Shown: piece after piece, positions 48,983-59,599 of the stretch | Numbering within the stretch: position 1 is the first letter of the stretch | Layout: each line of letters opens with the position of its first letter | Source of the DNA: Poecilobothrus nobilitatus | Lineage: Eukaryota > Arthropoda > Insecta > Diptera > Dolichopodidae | DNA length: 64,000 bases | Direction: 5' to 3' | Assembly (NCBI GenBank): GCA_947095535.1 | Contig: OX352773.1 | Location: 210,138,093 to 210,202,092, forward strand | Notes under the pieces: model-generated | What the model saw: the letters and a program-made list of their open reading frames with translations, nothing else | The model's database searches: none | Told to the model about the DNA's origin: nothing | Program-made: the position numbers and the translations under genes

Positions 48983-50046
48983 ACGAGGAAGAGTGCAGTA
49001 GAGTAGACTGTGTCAACTCTGGGATACCCGTATGAACGTAATATATCCTGTTTCTATAAAACTTGATCATCTTTTAAAAACATTCAGATGTTTTAGTACC
49101 GAACTACAGAGATATATTTATGTAAATTGTGGAGTTGTATGACAGCTACCCGAATCTATTGTGCCTAACTTCATTAAGTTCCAAGAAATGCAAGAAGCCT
49201 GAACCGGCTGCTTTAAACCAATCAAATTTTACAAAAGTTTTTAGCATGCAACTCGACACTTTTTCACTAAATTTCAGATAGCTAGCTTCAATAGACACTG
49301 AGTTATTTTCATTTAGTAAGTGAAGTTGTATGGCAACTATCCGAACCTATCATATCATCACAACCAAATTTTACAGAAGTTGTTGCCATAAAACTGGATC
49401 ATCATTTGCAAAATTTCAGATACCTAGATTGAATAGACACTGGGTTATTTCCATTTAAAGAAAGAAGTTGTATGGCAGTTACTCGAATCCGGCGGCCGAA
49501 AATGCTGGAGTTAAATAGCAAAACTAACAATTTTCTAAAAGTGACGTAAAAAAAATTTCAGCCTCCTATTTTTTGAGTTATCGTGCGGACGGACACTGAG
49601 TTATTTTCATTTAAAAAGAGAAGTTGTATGGCAGCTACCCGAACCCGTCGCACCACCACAACCAAATTTTATAGAATTTGTTGCCATAAAACTTGATCAT
49701 CATTCGCAAAATTTCAGATACCTAGATTGAATAGACACTGGGTTATTTCCATTTAAAGAGAGAAGTTGTATGGCAGCTACTCGAACCCGGCGCCCGAAAA
49801 TGCTGGAGTTAAATAGCAAAACTAACAATTTTGCAAAAGTGACGTAAAAAAAATTTCAGCCTCCTAGCTCCTTTATTTTTTGAGTTATCGTGCGGACGGA
49901 CGGACGGACGTACATGGCTTAATCGACTCAGAATTCGATTCTGAGCCGATCCATACCTTTGACACTATATCTAGCTCGACTCCTTTAAGGTGTCACAAAC
50001 GTAATGGCAAATTTATTATACCCTTGAACATAGTTCATACGGGTAT
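48983..50046 (+). repeat. Unclassified interspersed repeat with internal 298-bp tandem units
   Basis: It begins ACGAGGAAGAGTGCAGTAGA and ends GTTCATACGGGTAT, and is much GC-richer than its flanks. Two units start at GACACTGAGTTATTTTC (49294 and 49592), a period of 298 bp, and each holds a shorter inner echo of the same phrase. The phrase AAAATTTCAGATACCTAGAT precedes GTGCGGACGGAC in each unit. ATACCCGTATGAAC (49024-49037) is mirrored by GTTCATACGGGTAT (50033-50046), a 14-bp inverted pair. A second diverged copy lies at 31051-31622. An 87-codon open frame at 49880-50143 is part of the repeat and looks non-coding. Confidence 0.75.
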
Positions 50047-52367
50047 AACAAGAGAACAAATGGAAATATCACAGTTTGAATTGACTTATATGACTAACCA
50101 TTTTGTAATGGAGGACTATTATAAGTTAATTCAAATATGCTAAACTAAGTTTAAAAATTAATCGCAGCAAGTGTATAATTAAATAAAATAAAGAGCCTTT
50201 ATTTGAGAAACGTATTTTTTTTTGCTCTGTTCCAGAAGTTTTAAAAAATTAATAACATTTTGAAACTTACTTATATAAAATTTTGTTAACTCACAATTGT
50301 GCAAAATCATAATTAATTTTATATAGGACCCTAGATATACATATATACTAAAATCTAAATAATAATCAAATTATTTGTATATGTACAATACAGTACAACT
50401 AAGATACCTATATATATAATTGAAATATATAAGGAATAAAACTAATGGGATTGGCAATATTAGCCTCAGAAAAAAGTCTTGTTTTATTTTCAAATCGCCT
50501 CAAATGCTATTTTTGAAGTTATCTTTGTATTAACTTAAATTTTCCCACAAAAATTTAAAAATGTCATTTTAACTTTTTTAAAACAACATTTTACTGTTGC
50601 GTTTTAATGTCAGAATAAGAGTTTGCCAAAAATTTGTTTAAAAATCCAGGACCACACATTTACATTTACGTTATAAAATTTAGAAATTATAGAAAAGTAA
50701 ACTTAAAAGAAGACCCAAAGAAAAAACATGATATAATCAACAACTTTTGATAACTAATAAAAAAAAAAAAAAATCGAATTGCTTTCATTTTGTTACAAAA
50801 ACACAAAAAAAACTTATCTACCAAAAGAATAAGTTATCGTCAATAGACAGACCAATAAAAACTCAATGATTATTTTAATTATTTTTAATACCTTTTTCAA
50901 AAAAAAAAAAAAAAAAAAAAAAACACAAAAAAAATAAAAGAAAAACACTTTCATCTGTGTTAAAAATAAGCAATTCTCTAGCACTATATATTCAATTTTA
51001 AATGTCATCACATTAAAAACACATTTTATTTTCTAGATTTGATATAGAAATCACACCTGATCTAGTCCCCAATGATGATAAAAAAGAAAAAAATTAAAAA
51101 ATTTTAAATAAAATAAAGATGTAAGATTTGGTTTTGCCCACATAAATTATTCGATGTAAAATTTTTTTATTTTTTTTTTTTTTTTTTTTTTGTAATTCTT
51201 ATAACTTTCGTTATCGTTATTTTTTTTTATTCTCATGTCTGCCTCATCCCAGACCAGACATAATACAGCTGTACATAATATAAATATGTTATCATTTTAA
51301 AATTGTACATACTATATATATATATACGTATATATGTATATTCAAAATTAATACCCATGAGGTGGAAATTTAAAATTGTACTTATATATATACATATACA
51401 ACATATTTTAAATTAATGCCCATAAGGTGGAAAGTCAATTATGCTAGCACAAATATACATATTACATTATTATAGTTACATTTTTTTTTTTTTTTAAAGC
51501 AATTTATATTCATTTTATTAGAAGATGATTTTAGTGTGGTTCTCAAGAACTTAAAAAAAAAAAATAATAATAATAAAAACAAAAGACATTTAAAATAAAA
51601 TCTATACAAGAAATTTATTATTTTTCCTAATAATAGGGGTGATGAAGTTTCCAATTACAGATAAATTTTTAACTTAAGTTTTATATTATGTATGTTTTTA
51701 GTACAAAAAAAAGAATTAACAATAAATAAAAAATAAAAATCCATGACATTAATTAAATTTTTGTTGGATCAACATTGGACAAAAATCATTATACATATAT
51801 TATATGTATACAATATAATAAAACAAAAAACATAAAAATTTTTATATAATTTACGATTTATCTTTATTTGAATTTTATCAAGATTTTTCTCAAAAACAGA
51901 ATTAACAAAAAAAAAAGAAAAGGAAGTTAAGATGTTAAGTTCCTGATTGGAAGTTTCATTATAATTTACACTTTAATATTAATTGTTTTCTATGGAAATG
52001 ATCATAAACCTTCCGAATTCTATACGAAAAAAAAAATAAATCAAAAAAGAAAACAATCCACTGTTTACAACTGTAAAACATTAAATTTTAACAATCAATA
52101 AAAAAAAAATTTATTTTATTGGTTCATAGAATAATTTAATAGATTTATCTAATCATATTTCCAAAATCAATTTATATAACATGGAATCGAAATAAAATAA
52201 ATATCCGATTTCTAAAAATATAACGAAGAAGTTATACAAGAACTAAAGACATGTACTGTATACATATCAATGTAATGATTAATGGAAAAAAAATGATTTT
52301 ATTTGTTCCAATATAGACAAACAAATGAAAAGATTGGTAGCTATTGTAATATTAACTACTTAATAAC
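50047..52367. other. Non-coding A/T-rich DNA left of the hAT element
   Basis: Long A- and T-runs (50760-50773, 50899-50922, 51171-51191) and a duplicated phrase CCCATGAGGTGGAAATT / CCCATAAGGTGGAAAGT at 51353 and 51419, 66 bp apart. No gene was seen. Confidence 0.5.
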
Positions 52368-52391
52368 ATCTAACACAGTGATGGCCAACCT
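52368..52391 (+). repeat. hAT left target-site duplication and inverted repeat
   Basis: ATCTAACA is followed by CAGTGATGGCCAACCT. Just inside are the palindromes GGCCCGCGGGCC (52394-52405) and CCGGATCCGG (52404-52413), conspicuously GC-rich for this sequence. Confidence 0.9.
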
Positions 52392-54729
52392 ACGGCCCGC
52401 GGGCCGGATCCGGCCCAGCAGGTTTTTTAATACGGCCTACCAATAAATTTCCCATTAAAAAATATATTAATTTAAAAAACCCGTGATGGAAGTTTTTTTT
52501 TTATTATTTTTTCTAAGAATTTTAAATTATATTTTTTGAGTTCGGCAATGCAATATTTTGTGCTGGTTTTTCTTGCTAATTTTTTTTTTTCAAAAAAATT
52601 CAAAGAAATTGAAAAAATCATCTAAGTTGGTTTTGTTAAAAAAAATTCTGTGGTTTGGTTGTTGATACAAAGTTTACAATTATATTCTTAAGTACTTTAA
52701 AATCAGTACGTTACTTGCGTTGTAGTTATACATTTTGAATATCGAATAATTTTGCAAAATAAAATAATTATTATAATTTTTAAAAAGTACGGTAAAGCAA
52801 AATGTTGAAAAAAAGAAAAATTGATTCGGAAGCTAGAGTATTTAATAATCGATGGAATGAAGATTATTTTTTTATTGAAAAAGGTACAAAAGCCTTGTGT
52901 TTGATATGTAAAGATACAATGTCAGTTTTTAAGGAATTCAATTTAAAGGGACATTATGATAGGAAACATAAATCGACATTTGACAATTATAATGGACAAT
53001 TAAGAAAAGAAAAATTTAATGCTTTAAAAAAAACTTAGAAAAACAACAAAATGTGTTTAAAAAAAATCAAAACGAAAATGTGTCCGCTATAAGTGCTAGT
53101 GTTCAAGTTGCATATTTGATTGCATCTGAAAGTAAACCTTTTAGTGATGGCGAGTTCACAAAGCGTTGTATGCTAAAAGTGGTTTCCAAAATGTGTTCAG
53201 AAAAACTACCAGCTATAAATCAGGTTAGTTTATCCCGACAAACTATTACAAGACGAATTGAAAATATCGGTCAAGATTTAATGCAGCAACTGTGTGAGAA
53301 ATCAAATGAAACAACATATTTTTCTCTAGCGTTAGATGAAAGTACTGGCATAAAGGACACTGCCCAACTACTTATTTTTATACGAAGTATAAATTTTAAT
53401 TTTGAAGTATGTGAAGAATTAGCAGAGCTTCATAGTATGTACGGTACAACTACAGGTGAAGATTTATTTAAAAATTTTTGTAGTACTGTTGAAAAATTAG
53501 GTTTAGATATGTGAAAGTTAACTGGTATTACAACTGATGGAGCAAGAAGTATGACAGGAAAAAATATAGGTATTTTGGGAAGACTTACTGAAAATCAAGA
53601 AGATATTGGTGCAAAACCACCAAGTGCATTGCACTGTATTATTCACCAGGAATCTCTTTGTGGCAAAGTTTTAGATCTTCGTCACATAATTGTTATACCA
53701 ACAGTAAATTTTATCCGATCAAGAGGCCTTAATCATCGATAATTTCGTAATTTTCTAGCTGAACTTGAGTCGGAATATAACGATATTCTTTTGCACAGTA
53801 ATGTACGTTGGCTTAGTCGCGGAAAGGTCTTATACAGGTTCTTTCAGTTACGTAATGAAATCGATATCTTCATGATTGAAAAAGGAAAAGAAATAAAAGA
53901 ATTATCAAGCAAAGAATGGCTTTTCGATCTTGCTTTTGTGGTTGACATTACATATCATCTTAATTCTCTCAATACTAAACTACAAGGAAAAGATAAGTTA
54001 CTACCCGAAGTATATGGTCATATTATGGCCTTTGAAAATATGCTGATTTTGTTTAAAAATCAATTAAAAGAGGAAAATCTTGTTCATTTTGAATGTTGTA
54101 CTGAACTTAAAAAAGTTTATATATTTGAAAAAACACGCTTTGTTGATTTAAATCAGATACTTGCAGATGAGTTTTCGCGACGTTTCACTGATATGCGTTC
54201 AAAAGAAGATGACATAACGTTATTTGAAAATCCATTTTCTGTTGTTGCAGGCAACTACAATGCTTCCTTACAGCTAGAACTCATTGAAATTCAAGCAGCC
54301 TCATATTTGAAAAACAGGTTTCAAGAATGTAAGGGGAAATTACTTGAATTTTATAAAGATTTGTCAGTCAATGATTTCCCAAATATCAGAGATCATGCCA
54401 TGCAATTTTCCACATTATTTTGGTCAACTTACATATGTGAGCAGACATTTTCTCGAATGAAATTAAATAAATCCAAAATCAGAAATAGAATAAATGACGA
54501 TCATCTTCATTCCGTATTGTGAATTGGTGTGTCATCTTTTCAACCTCGGTTACAGAAAATTGTTAAAGATATACAACCGCAAGTCTCTCATTAAATGTAC
54601 ATTTTTTTTGTAATAATAAAAAATTTAAATTATGAATATGTTGTTTTACAAATTTTTGTCAATATCGGCCCAGTTATATATATATAAATATTATCTGGCC
54701 CAATTCCTATAAAAGGTTGGACACCACTG
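52376..54729 (+). mobile_element. hAT-superfamily DNA transposon, 2.35 kb, complete ends, dead transposase
   Basis: The element is flanked by identical 8-bp target-site duplications, ATCTAACA, at 52368-52375 and 54730-54737, the length expected of hAT insertions. Its 16-bp inverted repeats are CAGTGATGGCCAACCT (52376-52391) and, read inward from the right end, CAGTGGTGTCCAACCT (54714-54729), with two mismatches. Subterminal GC-rich GGCCC/GGGCC motifs occur on the left (52394-52415) and GGCCCA motifs on the right (54667 and 54697 regions). The transposase at 52802-54594 is on the + strand and resembles the BED-finger hAT proteins related to GTF2IRD2, ZBED5 and FAM200 (Charlie-like group). The perfect duplication suggests insertion was not ancient, whereas the gene has several lesions. 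Confidence 0.95.
52802..54594 (+). pseudogene. hAT transposase with BED zinc finger, one frameshift and three stops
   Basis: The reading starts at an ATG after CAAA. Residues 33-56 form a BED-type finger, with C33, C36, H51 and H56. An A-run near 53025-53032 lacks one base, which moves the frame from NALKK to NLEKQQ. The next part holds the first catalytic aspartate (LALDESTGIKD) and the second (TTDGARSM). In-frame stops are TGA at 53512-53514, where the family usually has Trp, TAA at 53740-53742, probably from CAA, and TGA at 54520-54522, probably from CGA. After the last stop the frame stays open to TAA at 54592-54594. The C-terminus carries the hAT dimerisation region, with the catalytic glutamate in CEQTFSRMKLNKSKIRNR. 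Allowing for one missing base the span is exactly 598 codons, a normal length. An AATAAA follows at 54615. All three nonsense changes fit G:C to A:T transitions. Confidence 0.92.
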
Positions 54730-54737
54730 ATCTAACA
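54714..54737 (-). repeat. hAT right inverted repeat and target-site duplication
   Basis: AGGTTGGACACCACTG is followed by ATCTAACA. It pairs with the left end at 14 of 16 positions. Confidence 0.9.
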
Positions 54738-54989
54738 TATAAAAGCAAGTATTGGAAATTTTACAATTTTTAAAAAAAACCAAAATATTTAATATTTTAG
54801 ACATTAGTTTTTTTGTAAATCAAATGTTTAAGCCTTCCATTCTAATTAGCAAAAATTAAGAATAGCAATGTGCATTTATTTTTTACTTAATCTAATTTAG
54901 ACACTACAAATATTCGGACATTTTGTTTTAAAACGTTTCAATAAAAATAATTATGTACCTTTTTTTTTACCAAATTTTGAAAAAATGTT

Positions 54990-55665
54990 TTATTAGTTTT
55001 ACTCCATCTATCCGTATATGTCGATCAGTCTACAAAATTTTTTACACTGTTTAAATGTAGCTCCACACATTACCGATGTTATGCCGCTTAAAGTTTGGAA
55101 AAGTTCTATTTTCAGTAAATTTTAGTTCTATATAACATTTTTACAAGATAAAAATTCTATAGAGGATTCAGGACATTTTTTGCAATTTAATATTTAAATT
55201 TACTGTTATGTGAAAATAAGGTTATACAGGATTTAGCTTTCTTCATATCTCTGTCACATTTTTAAAGTTAAAACTTTGAAATTTTAAGAGAAGAAAGATC
55301 TTTCAGAAAAGTCAAAAGAAAATAATGTATGCCTTAGAAAATGTTTTCTATACATCTCCTTGTTTAAAAATAAAAATGGAAAATTGACTATTATTTTTAT
55401 AGACCCCTGTAACTTAACACCTTATATTTTTTACATGTGTTAACAGTTTTTCTTTGTTATATAAATGTTTCCTTAAAATTGAATAAAGTGTCTCTTGATT
55501 TTTCACAATTTTTTCTTTTATATAAAATTGTATGAAAAATTGGAAATTTTGGTGCAAGTTATTATAATTCTAAACTGTTGTTATTATCTTTTGGAAAATT
55601 TGCGCTTTTAAAAATCTTTGTTTTTACATACTGTCTTGTTTTCTTTAAATATGTATTTAGGTCAA
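54990..55665 (+). repeat. Unclassified interspersed repeat, copy 2
   Basis: It shares with 29800-30295 the blocks ACTCCATCTATCCGTATATG, TTTTTTACACTGTTTAAATG and TTTGCGCTTTTAAAAATCTT, followed by TTGTTTTCTTT-like sequence. The two copies are strongly diverged and differ in length. Confidence 0.5.
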
Positions 55666-56378
55666 CTCTAATAAAAAAAATTTAATGAAAATTGTTTTAA
55701 AATAAGAAATATTACATTACAAATATTAGCAAGATGTAGTGGGATTTGGTTTTTCATAATTTATTGTAATGTATTGTAAGATTGCGGATGTCAATTAAAT
55801 TCACCAAAACTTAGAGTTTTCGATTAACTATTTCATTAACAATCCAAACTATACAAGTTTTAATTTTAATATAAACCTTTTATGAACTTACATTTTCTGA
55901 GAATATCTAATAGAAAAATAATTCAATAATTACATAAATAAACTTTTGTCCTTGAAAAAAAAAAGTATCATACCATATCATACATAAATACATTAATAAG
56001 AGACAGCCGCAGCATTTAAATAAATTAATAAAATGTACATTAATTTTAAACGAAACAGAATTATTTTAATTTACATAATTACTGATTAAAAATATAATAA
56101 CTATATATATAAGGGATCCATACTATTATTACAGATCATTTTATTTTTTATAAATTTCTAGACAAGACCCATACTGAAATGGCAAATTTTTCAATACCAA
56201 TTTTGAATGAATTTTAAAATATTTCAAATTCATAATATTATATTATTATATTATTATAATAATATTATAATATTGCCTTATTAGTTTTTCTAACCTCATA
56301 ACCTTAATATTCAAATTCATTTTAAAAATATTTAAAGTTTTAATCAAAGTATTTAAATTTATACAAATTATTATTTTA

Positions 56379-56567
56379 GGGGCCTCGGTGGCCTAGTGGG
56401 TAAGAGCGTATAAAATACATTGTAAACATCGAGGGAGTGTGGGTTCGAATCCCAAATACGTTGTAAGAGTTATTCCCCCTTACGACATTTACAGCCACGC
56501 CTGAACAGGAAAGGCTGTGTAATTTCCTGTCCACATTTATGTGGCAGAGAAATGCAATGCAAAAAAA
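56379..56567 (+). mobile_element. tRNA-derived SINE, full head and body
   Basis: GGCCTCGGTGGCCTAGTGGG (A box at 56389-56400) and GGTTCGAATCC (B box at 56442-56452) are near consensus for RNA polymerase III promoters. The body includes CCCTTACGACATTTACAGCC, then CAGGAAAGGCTGTGTAATTT, then CCTGTCCACATTTATGTGGC and a short A-run. CAGGAAA and TTTCCTG can pair as a 7-bp stem. No clean target-site duplication was found. Confidence 0.87.
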
Positions 56568-56818
56568 TGTTTTTATTCTTATTTTTTGTTTAGTACAGAT
56601 TACCTGATTTTCTTACTTCAACTGTAACCATGCTTTTAAATAACTTTTAAAATTCTATTAAAATTAAATTTACCAGTTTAAATAACAAATTTTTTTACGC
56701 TAGTTCAAAGTACACTATACACTAGTTACATTTCAATACACTAAATTTATTTTCCTGCTATTCCACTAGAATATTATCTTTTAAAGATTCGTAAACCAAT
56801 TTTTTAAATACTAATTAA

Positions 56819-56985
56819 TTTTTTTTTTTTTAGTTTATTTCCCTGCCGAATAAATATGACAAGAAAATTAAACAGGGTTTGCTTTCCAGGTGTGACTGTA
56901 AATGTCTTAAGGAGGAATTATTCTTACTACGTATGTGGAGTTCAAATCCACATTTATTCGGTGTTTACAGCATACTTTAACGAAA
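56819..56985 (-). mobile_element. Diverged SINE copy, minus strand
   Basis: It is the reverse of the 56.4-kb family: a T-run at the left, then TTTATTTCCCTGCCGAATAA (the body end), AAATGTCTTAAGGAGGAATT, and GGAGTTCAAATCCACA (the worn B box), then TCGGTGTTTACAG. The A-box part is lost. Confidence 0.7.
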
Positions 56986-57818
56986 AAACCAAGAAAAATC
57001 AAAATTCCAATTATATGTATATTGATGTTACGAAGTCGAATTTTTATTAAAATATGAAAAGAAATTTTATTTTTATTTAGGAAAAGTAAATTTATTTTTA
57101 TTTTTTTTCCTCTAATAATTTTGAAATACCTGTAAAGATTCTTGTCGAACTCACCCAAAGCTCTTCACTGTCTACTACACTACATAATATATTCATAATC
57201 TCCCAGTTTGCTACCTAGGACTTTTCGTTCCCTATATAGTTATCCTATCTGCATCACAATGTCCAAATTAAATACCACAACATTTTGAAAATGGTTTCCA
57301 TTGTACACGATAAATTGAACATTGAAGTCAATGGAGAAAAACAAATTGCACTATTGGCTGTATAAAAGTTTTGAAATCTAGTAAACCTCTAATTGTATTT
57401 ATACAGAAATTGTAAAAATGAAGGTAAAATTCTTGATTTCATTTAAATTACTTATTTTTTACCTAATTAAAATTTTAAATAATTATTATTGATTTAATAG
57501 TTATAAAATTAATTTTAAATTTATTTTTGATCTATCAAAATCATAAAAAATTTAATTTTATGGTCATAGAAATGCACTTTTCATTCTTCTAGTCAAATCT
57601 ATAGTCATAATTAAAATAAAAACTGAATTCAAATTTCCAAAGATGATAAAATTTATTTTAATTTTAGAAACCTCATAATGAGATTCATAATCAGATGCAA
57701 AGAAAATTTTTTTAAAAAATTTTTTACCTTCAACCGTAAAAATCTCCATGATATGACATTTTCATATGTAAAAAAAAACGTTTAATTTAATATTTTTTTC
57801 CTTTTTTTTTTTTTGCAG

Positions 57819-58058
57819 TGCTAAACACACTTCAAACACCAATTTTTGCACTAAAATGTTACATATGTGGTGATCCAGATAATGTTTTATTAAATATAAA
57901 TACAACACCTTATTTAAATCCAGTTTCATGTGATGAATTAAATCGTCTTAGAAATGGTACAACAACAACAGCATCATCATCAGAACAAACAAAACTATTG
58001 GAAAAATTTACAATGAAATGCCCTGAAGATTATCAAGGTTGTATAACTCAAATACAAG
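57819..58058 (+). CDS. Internal exon of a Ly6/uPAR-type cysteine-rich protein gene
   Basis: This exon encodes about 80 residues of what looks like a secreted or GPI-anchored three-finger protein (insect Ly6/quiver-like class). Seen: a T-rich tract ending in TTTTGCAG just before the exon, and a GTAAGT donor just after it, so both borders are consensus. The exon enters with the last two bases of a split codon and leaves with one base (phase 1 at both ends). The reading starts with a short hydrophobic stretch (LQTPIFA), probably the end of a signal peptide, followed by CYICGDPDN, the usual opening cysteine pair of a Ly6 domain. Further cysteines lie in VSCDEL, MKCPED and GCITQIQ. Two N-glycosylation sequons are present (NTT and NGT). 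Known of the family: paired cysteines stabilise three loops, and insect members often modulate channels, septate junctions or receptors at the membrane. The particular member is not recognised. No other reading frame here is convincing. Confidence 0.82.
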
Positions 58059-58561
58059 GTAAGTTTATATTATGTATACATATACACATATATATACATA
58101 ATAATACATTATAGATAATAGAATATATTATTTACAAATAATATGCGTACAGGTTTAAATTCAAATTTTAAAATAAAAGTTTTCTTTTTAAATAATATTG
58201 TATTGAAAATAAGAAAGAGATTGTATTGGATGGTCTGTCAGTTATTCGCGCAATATATTTTTTTTTTTTATTTACAAAAGTAGATAAATGAAATTTTAAA
58301 TATCTAGTTAGTCACTTAAATATCTAACAAAACTTAGTTAAGTAGATTGAAAAATGAAATTCCTTATTTTTTGTATGTGTATATATATTTGTTCCTTTTT
58401 TTCAAAGATTTCTTAGTTAAATTTAGAATTCAATGATTGTTTGATAGTTTTATTTATTACTGTTTGTGTAAGATCAATTTCAATGAGATGAAAAAATTAC
58501 TTACGAATTATTATAAAATAATGCAATATTACTAAACTATTAGTTTTATCACAAGGTAACT

Positions 58562-58609
58562 ATCGGTTTAAACCCACGTGCTTTATCACTAGGCCACCAA
58601 AGCCCGCCG
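58562..58609 (-). mobile_element. tRNA-like SINE head only, minus strand
   Basis: The reverse complement reads GGGCTTTGGTGGCCTAGTG, as in the A box of the 56.4-kb family, and soon after GTGGGTTTAAACC, a B-box remnant. The body is missing. Confidence 0.5.
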
Positions 58610-59403
58610 AATTTTTTAACCATAAACAAAAGGAATTAATTTTGAAAAAAAATTGCATACTTTCAGGGCACCATTTTTAATTTTATGATATTTATTTTAA
58701 TTTATTTATTAATTTAAAACTAACTTTACAAAAATTCTTTTGATAGTATCAGAGTATTAGTAATTAGTTCTTACGGGCTTAATTAATACTTTGTTTTAGT
58801 TATTATTATTTTTTACTTTTTTTTATATTAGATATTATTAATAATACTGCTTACATCTGCTTACATCTGCTTACATTAACATTATTTACATTTATACACT
58901 AGTATTTTATTCATTTTTTATCTGATGTAAGTACCATAATGTTTATTAATAATTAATTTTTACAGTAGTTTTACTAAGTTTTTATATTCAAAAGTAAAAG
59001 ATTATTCAGAGGACTATAGATACATTCCCAAATATCCAATTTTTTAACTATTATTCCGATGACTTGGGCGTTTTGAATTGCAGGCTTTAATAAGTCAATA
59101 GCAGACGTCGAGGTGGAATATAATATGTTGATTGTGGTAGGTTAGTCTAAACATTTTATGCTTCATTGTGAGTGTTTGGTGGAAAGGAGGACATAATGAC
59201 GGATTTGTTTCTTCAAGCAAATGATCATTTGTGGTAATTGTATGCCTTCTTAGCCTTATTTGACATATTTTTATTTTTACTCTTCTGTTTTTTTTTTTCG
59301 AAATTGTATTGCACTTTTAGGGCACTACATTTCATTTTCAAATCTCCTAGAATAGTTTTATCAATTTTTAATAACTTTTTATAATTTAATATAATTCAGA
59401 ATA

Positions 59404-59599
59404 GGGGCCTCGGTGGCCTAGTGCATAAGAGCGTATAAAATACGTTGTAAACACCGAGGGAGTGTGGGTTCGAATTCCACACACGTCGTATGAGTTATTC
59501 CTCCTTACGACATTTAAAGCCATGCCTGAACAGAAAAGGCTGTGTAATTTTCTGTCCATATTTATGTGGCAGAGAAATGCATAAAAAAACAAAAAAAAA
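59404..59599 (+). mobile_element. tRNA-derived SINE inside the Ly6 intron, with target-site duplication
   Basis: AATTCAGAATA (59393-59403) and AATTCAGAGTA (59600-59610) flank it, matching at 10 of 11 bases. It has the A box GGCCTCGGTGGCCTAGTG, the B box GGTTCGAATTCC, the body CCTTACGACATTTAAAGCC, the stem-forming segment and a long A-rich tail. It is a close relative of the 56.4-kb copy. Confidence 0.88.

Larger units (their letters stand above)
55666..57818. other. Non-coding DNA between the 55-kb repeat and the Ly6 exon
   Basis: Holds two SINE copies (56379-56567 and 56819-56985). The first coding exon of the Ly6 gene should end with a phase-1 donor somewhere upstream. I examined 56986-57818 and found no ATG with a signal-peptide-like reading and a fitting donor. 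ATGAAGGTAAAA at 57418 would give phase 0, which does not fit. Confidence 0.5.

Noticed and set aside
49880..50143. 87-codon + strand frame
   Set aside because: It lies within the 49-kb repeat and spells repeat phrases such as the GGACGGACGGACG run; the other copy at 31 kb does not keep it open.
57293..57367. ATG frame (MVSIVHDKLNIEVN) as first exon of the Ly6 gene
   Set aside because: It does not resemble a signal peptide and has no convincing phase-1 donor.
57418..57492. ATGAAGGTAAAA frame with a hydrophobic reading as the signal-peptide exon
   Set aside because: The only GT near its start gives phase 0, not the phase 1 required by the 57819 exon, and the frame runs to a stop without another donor.
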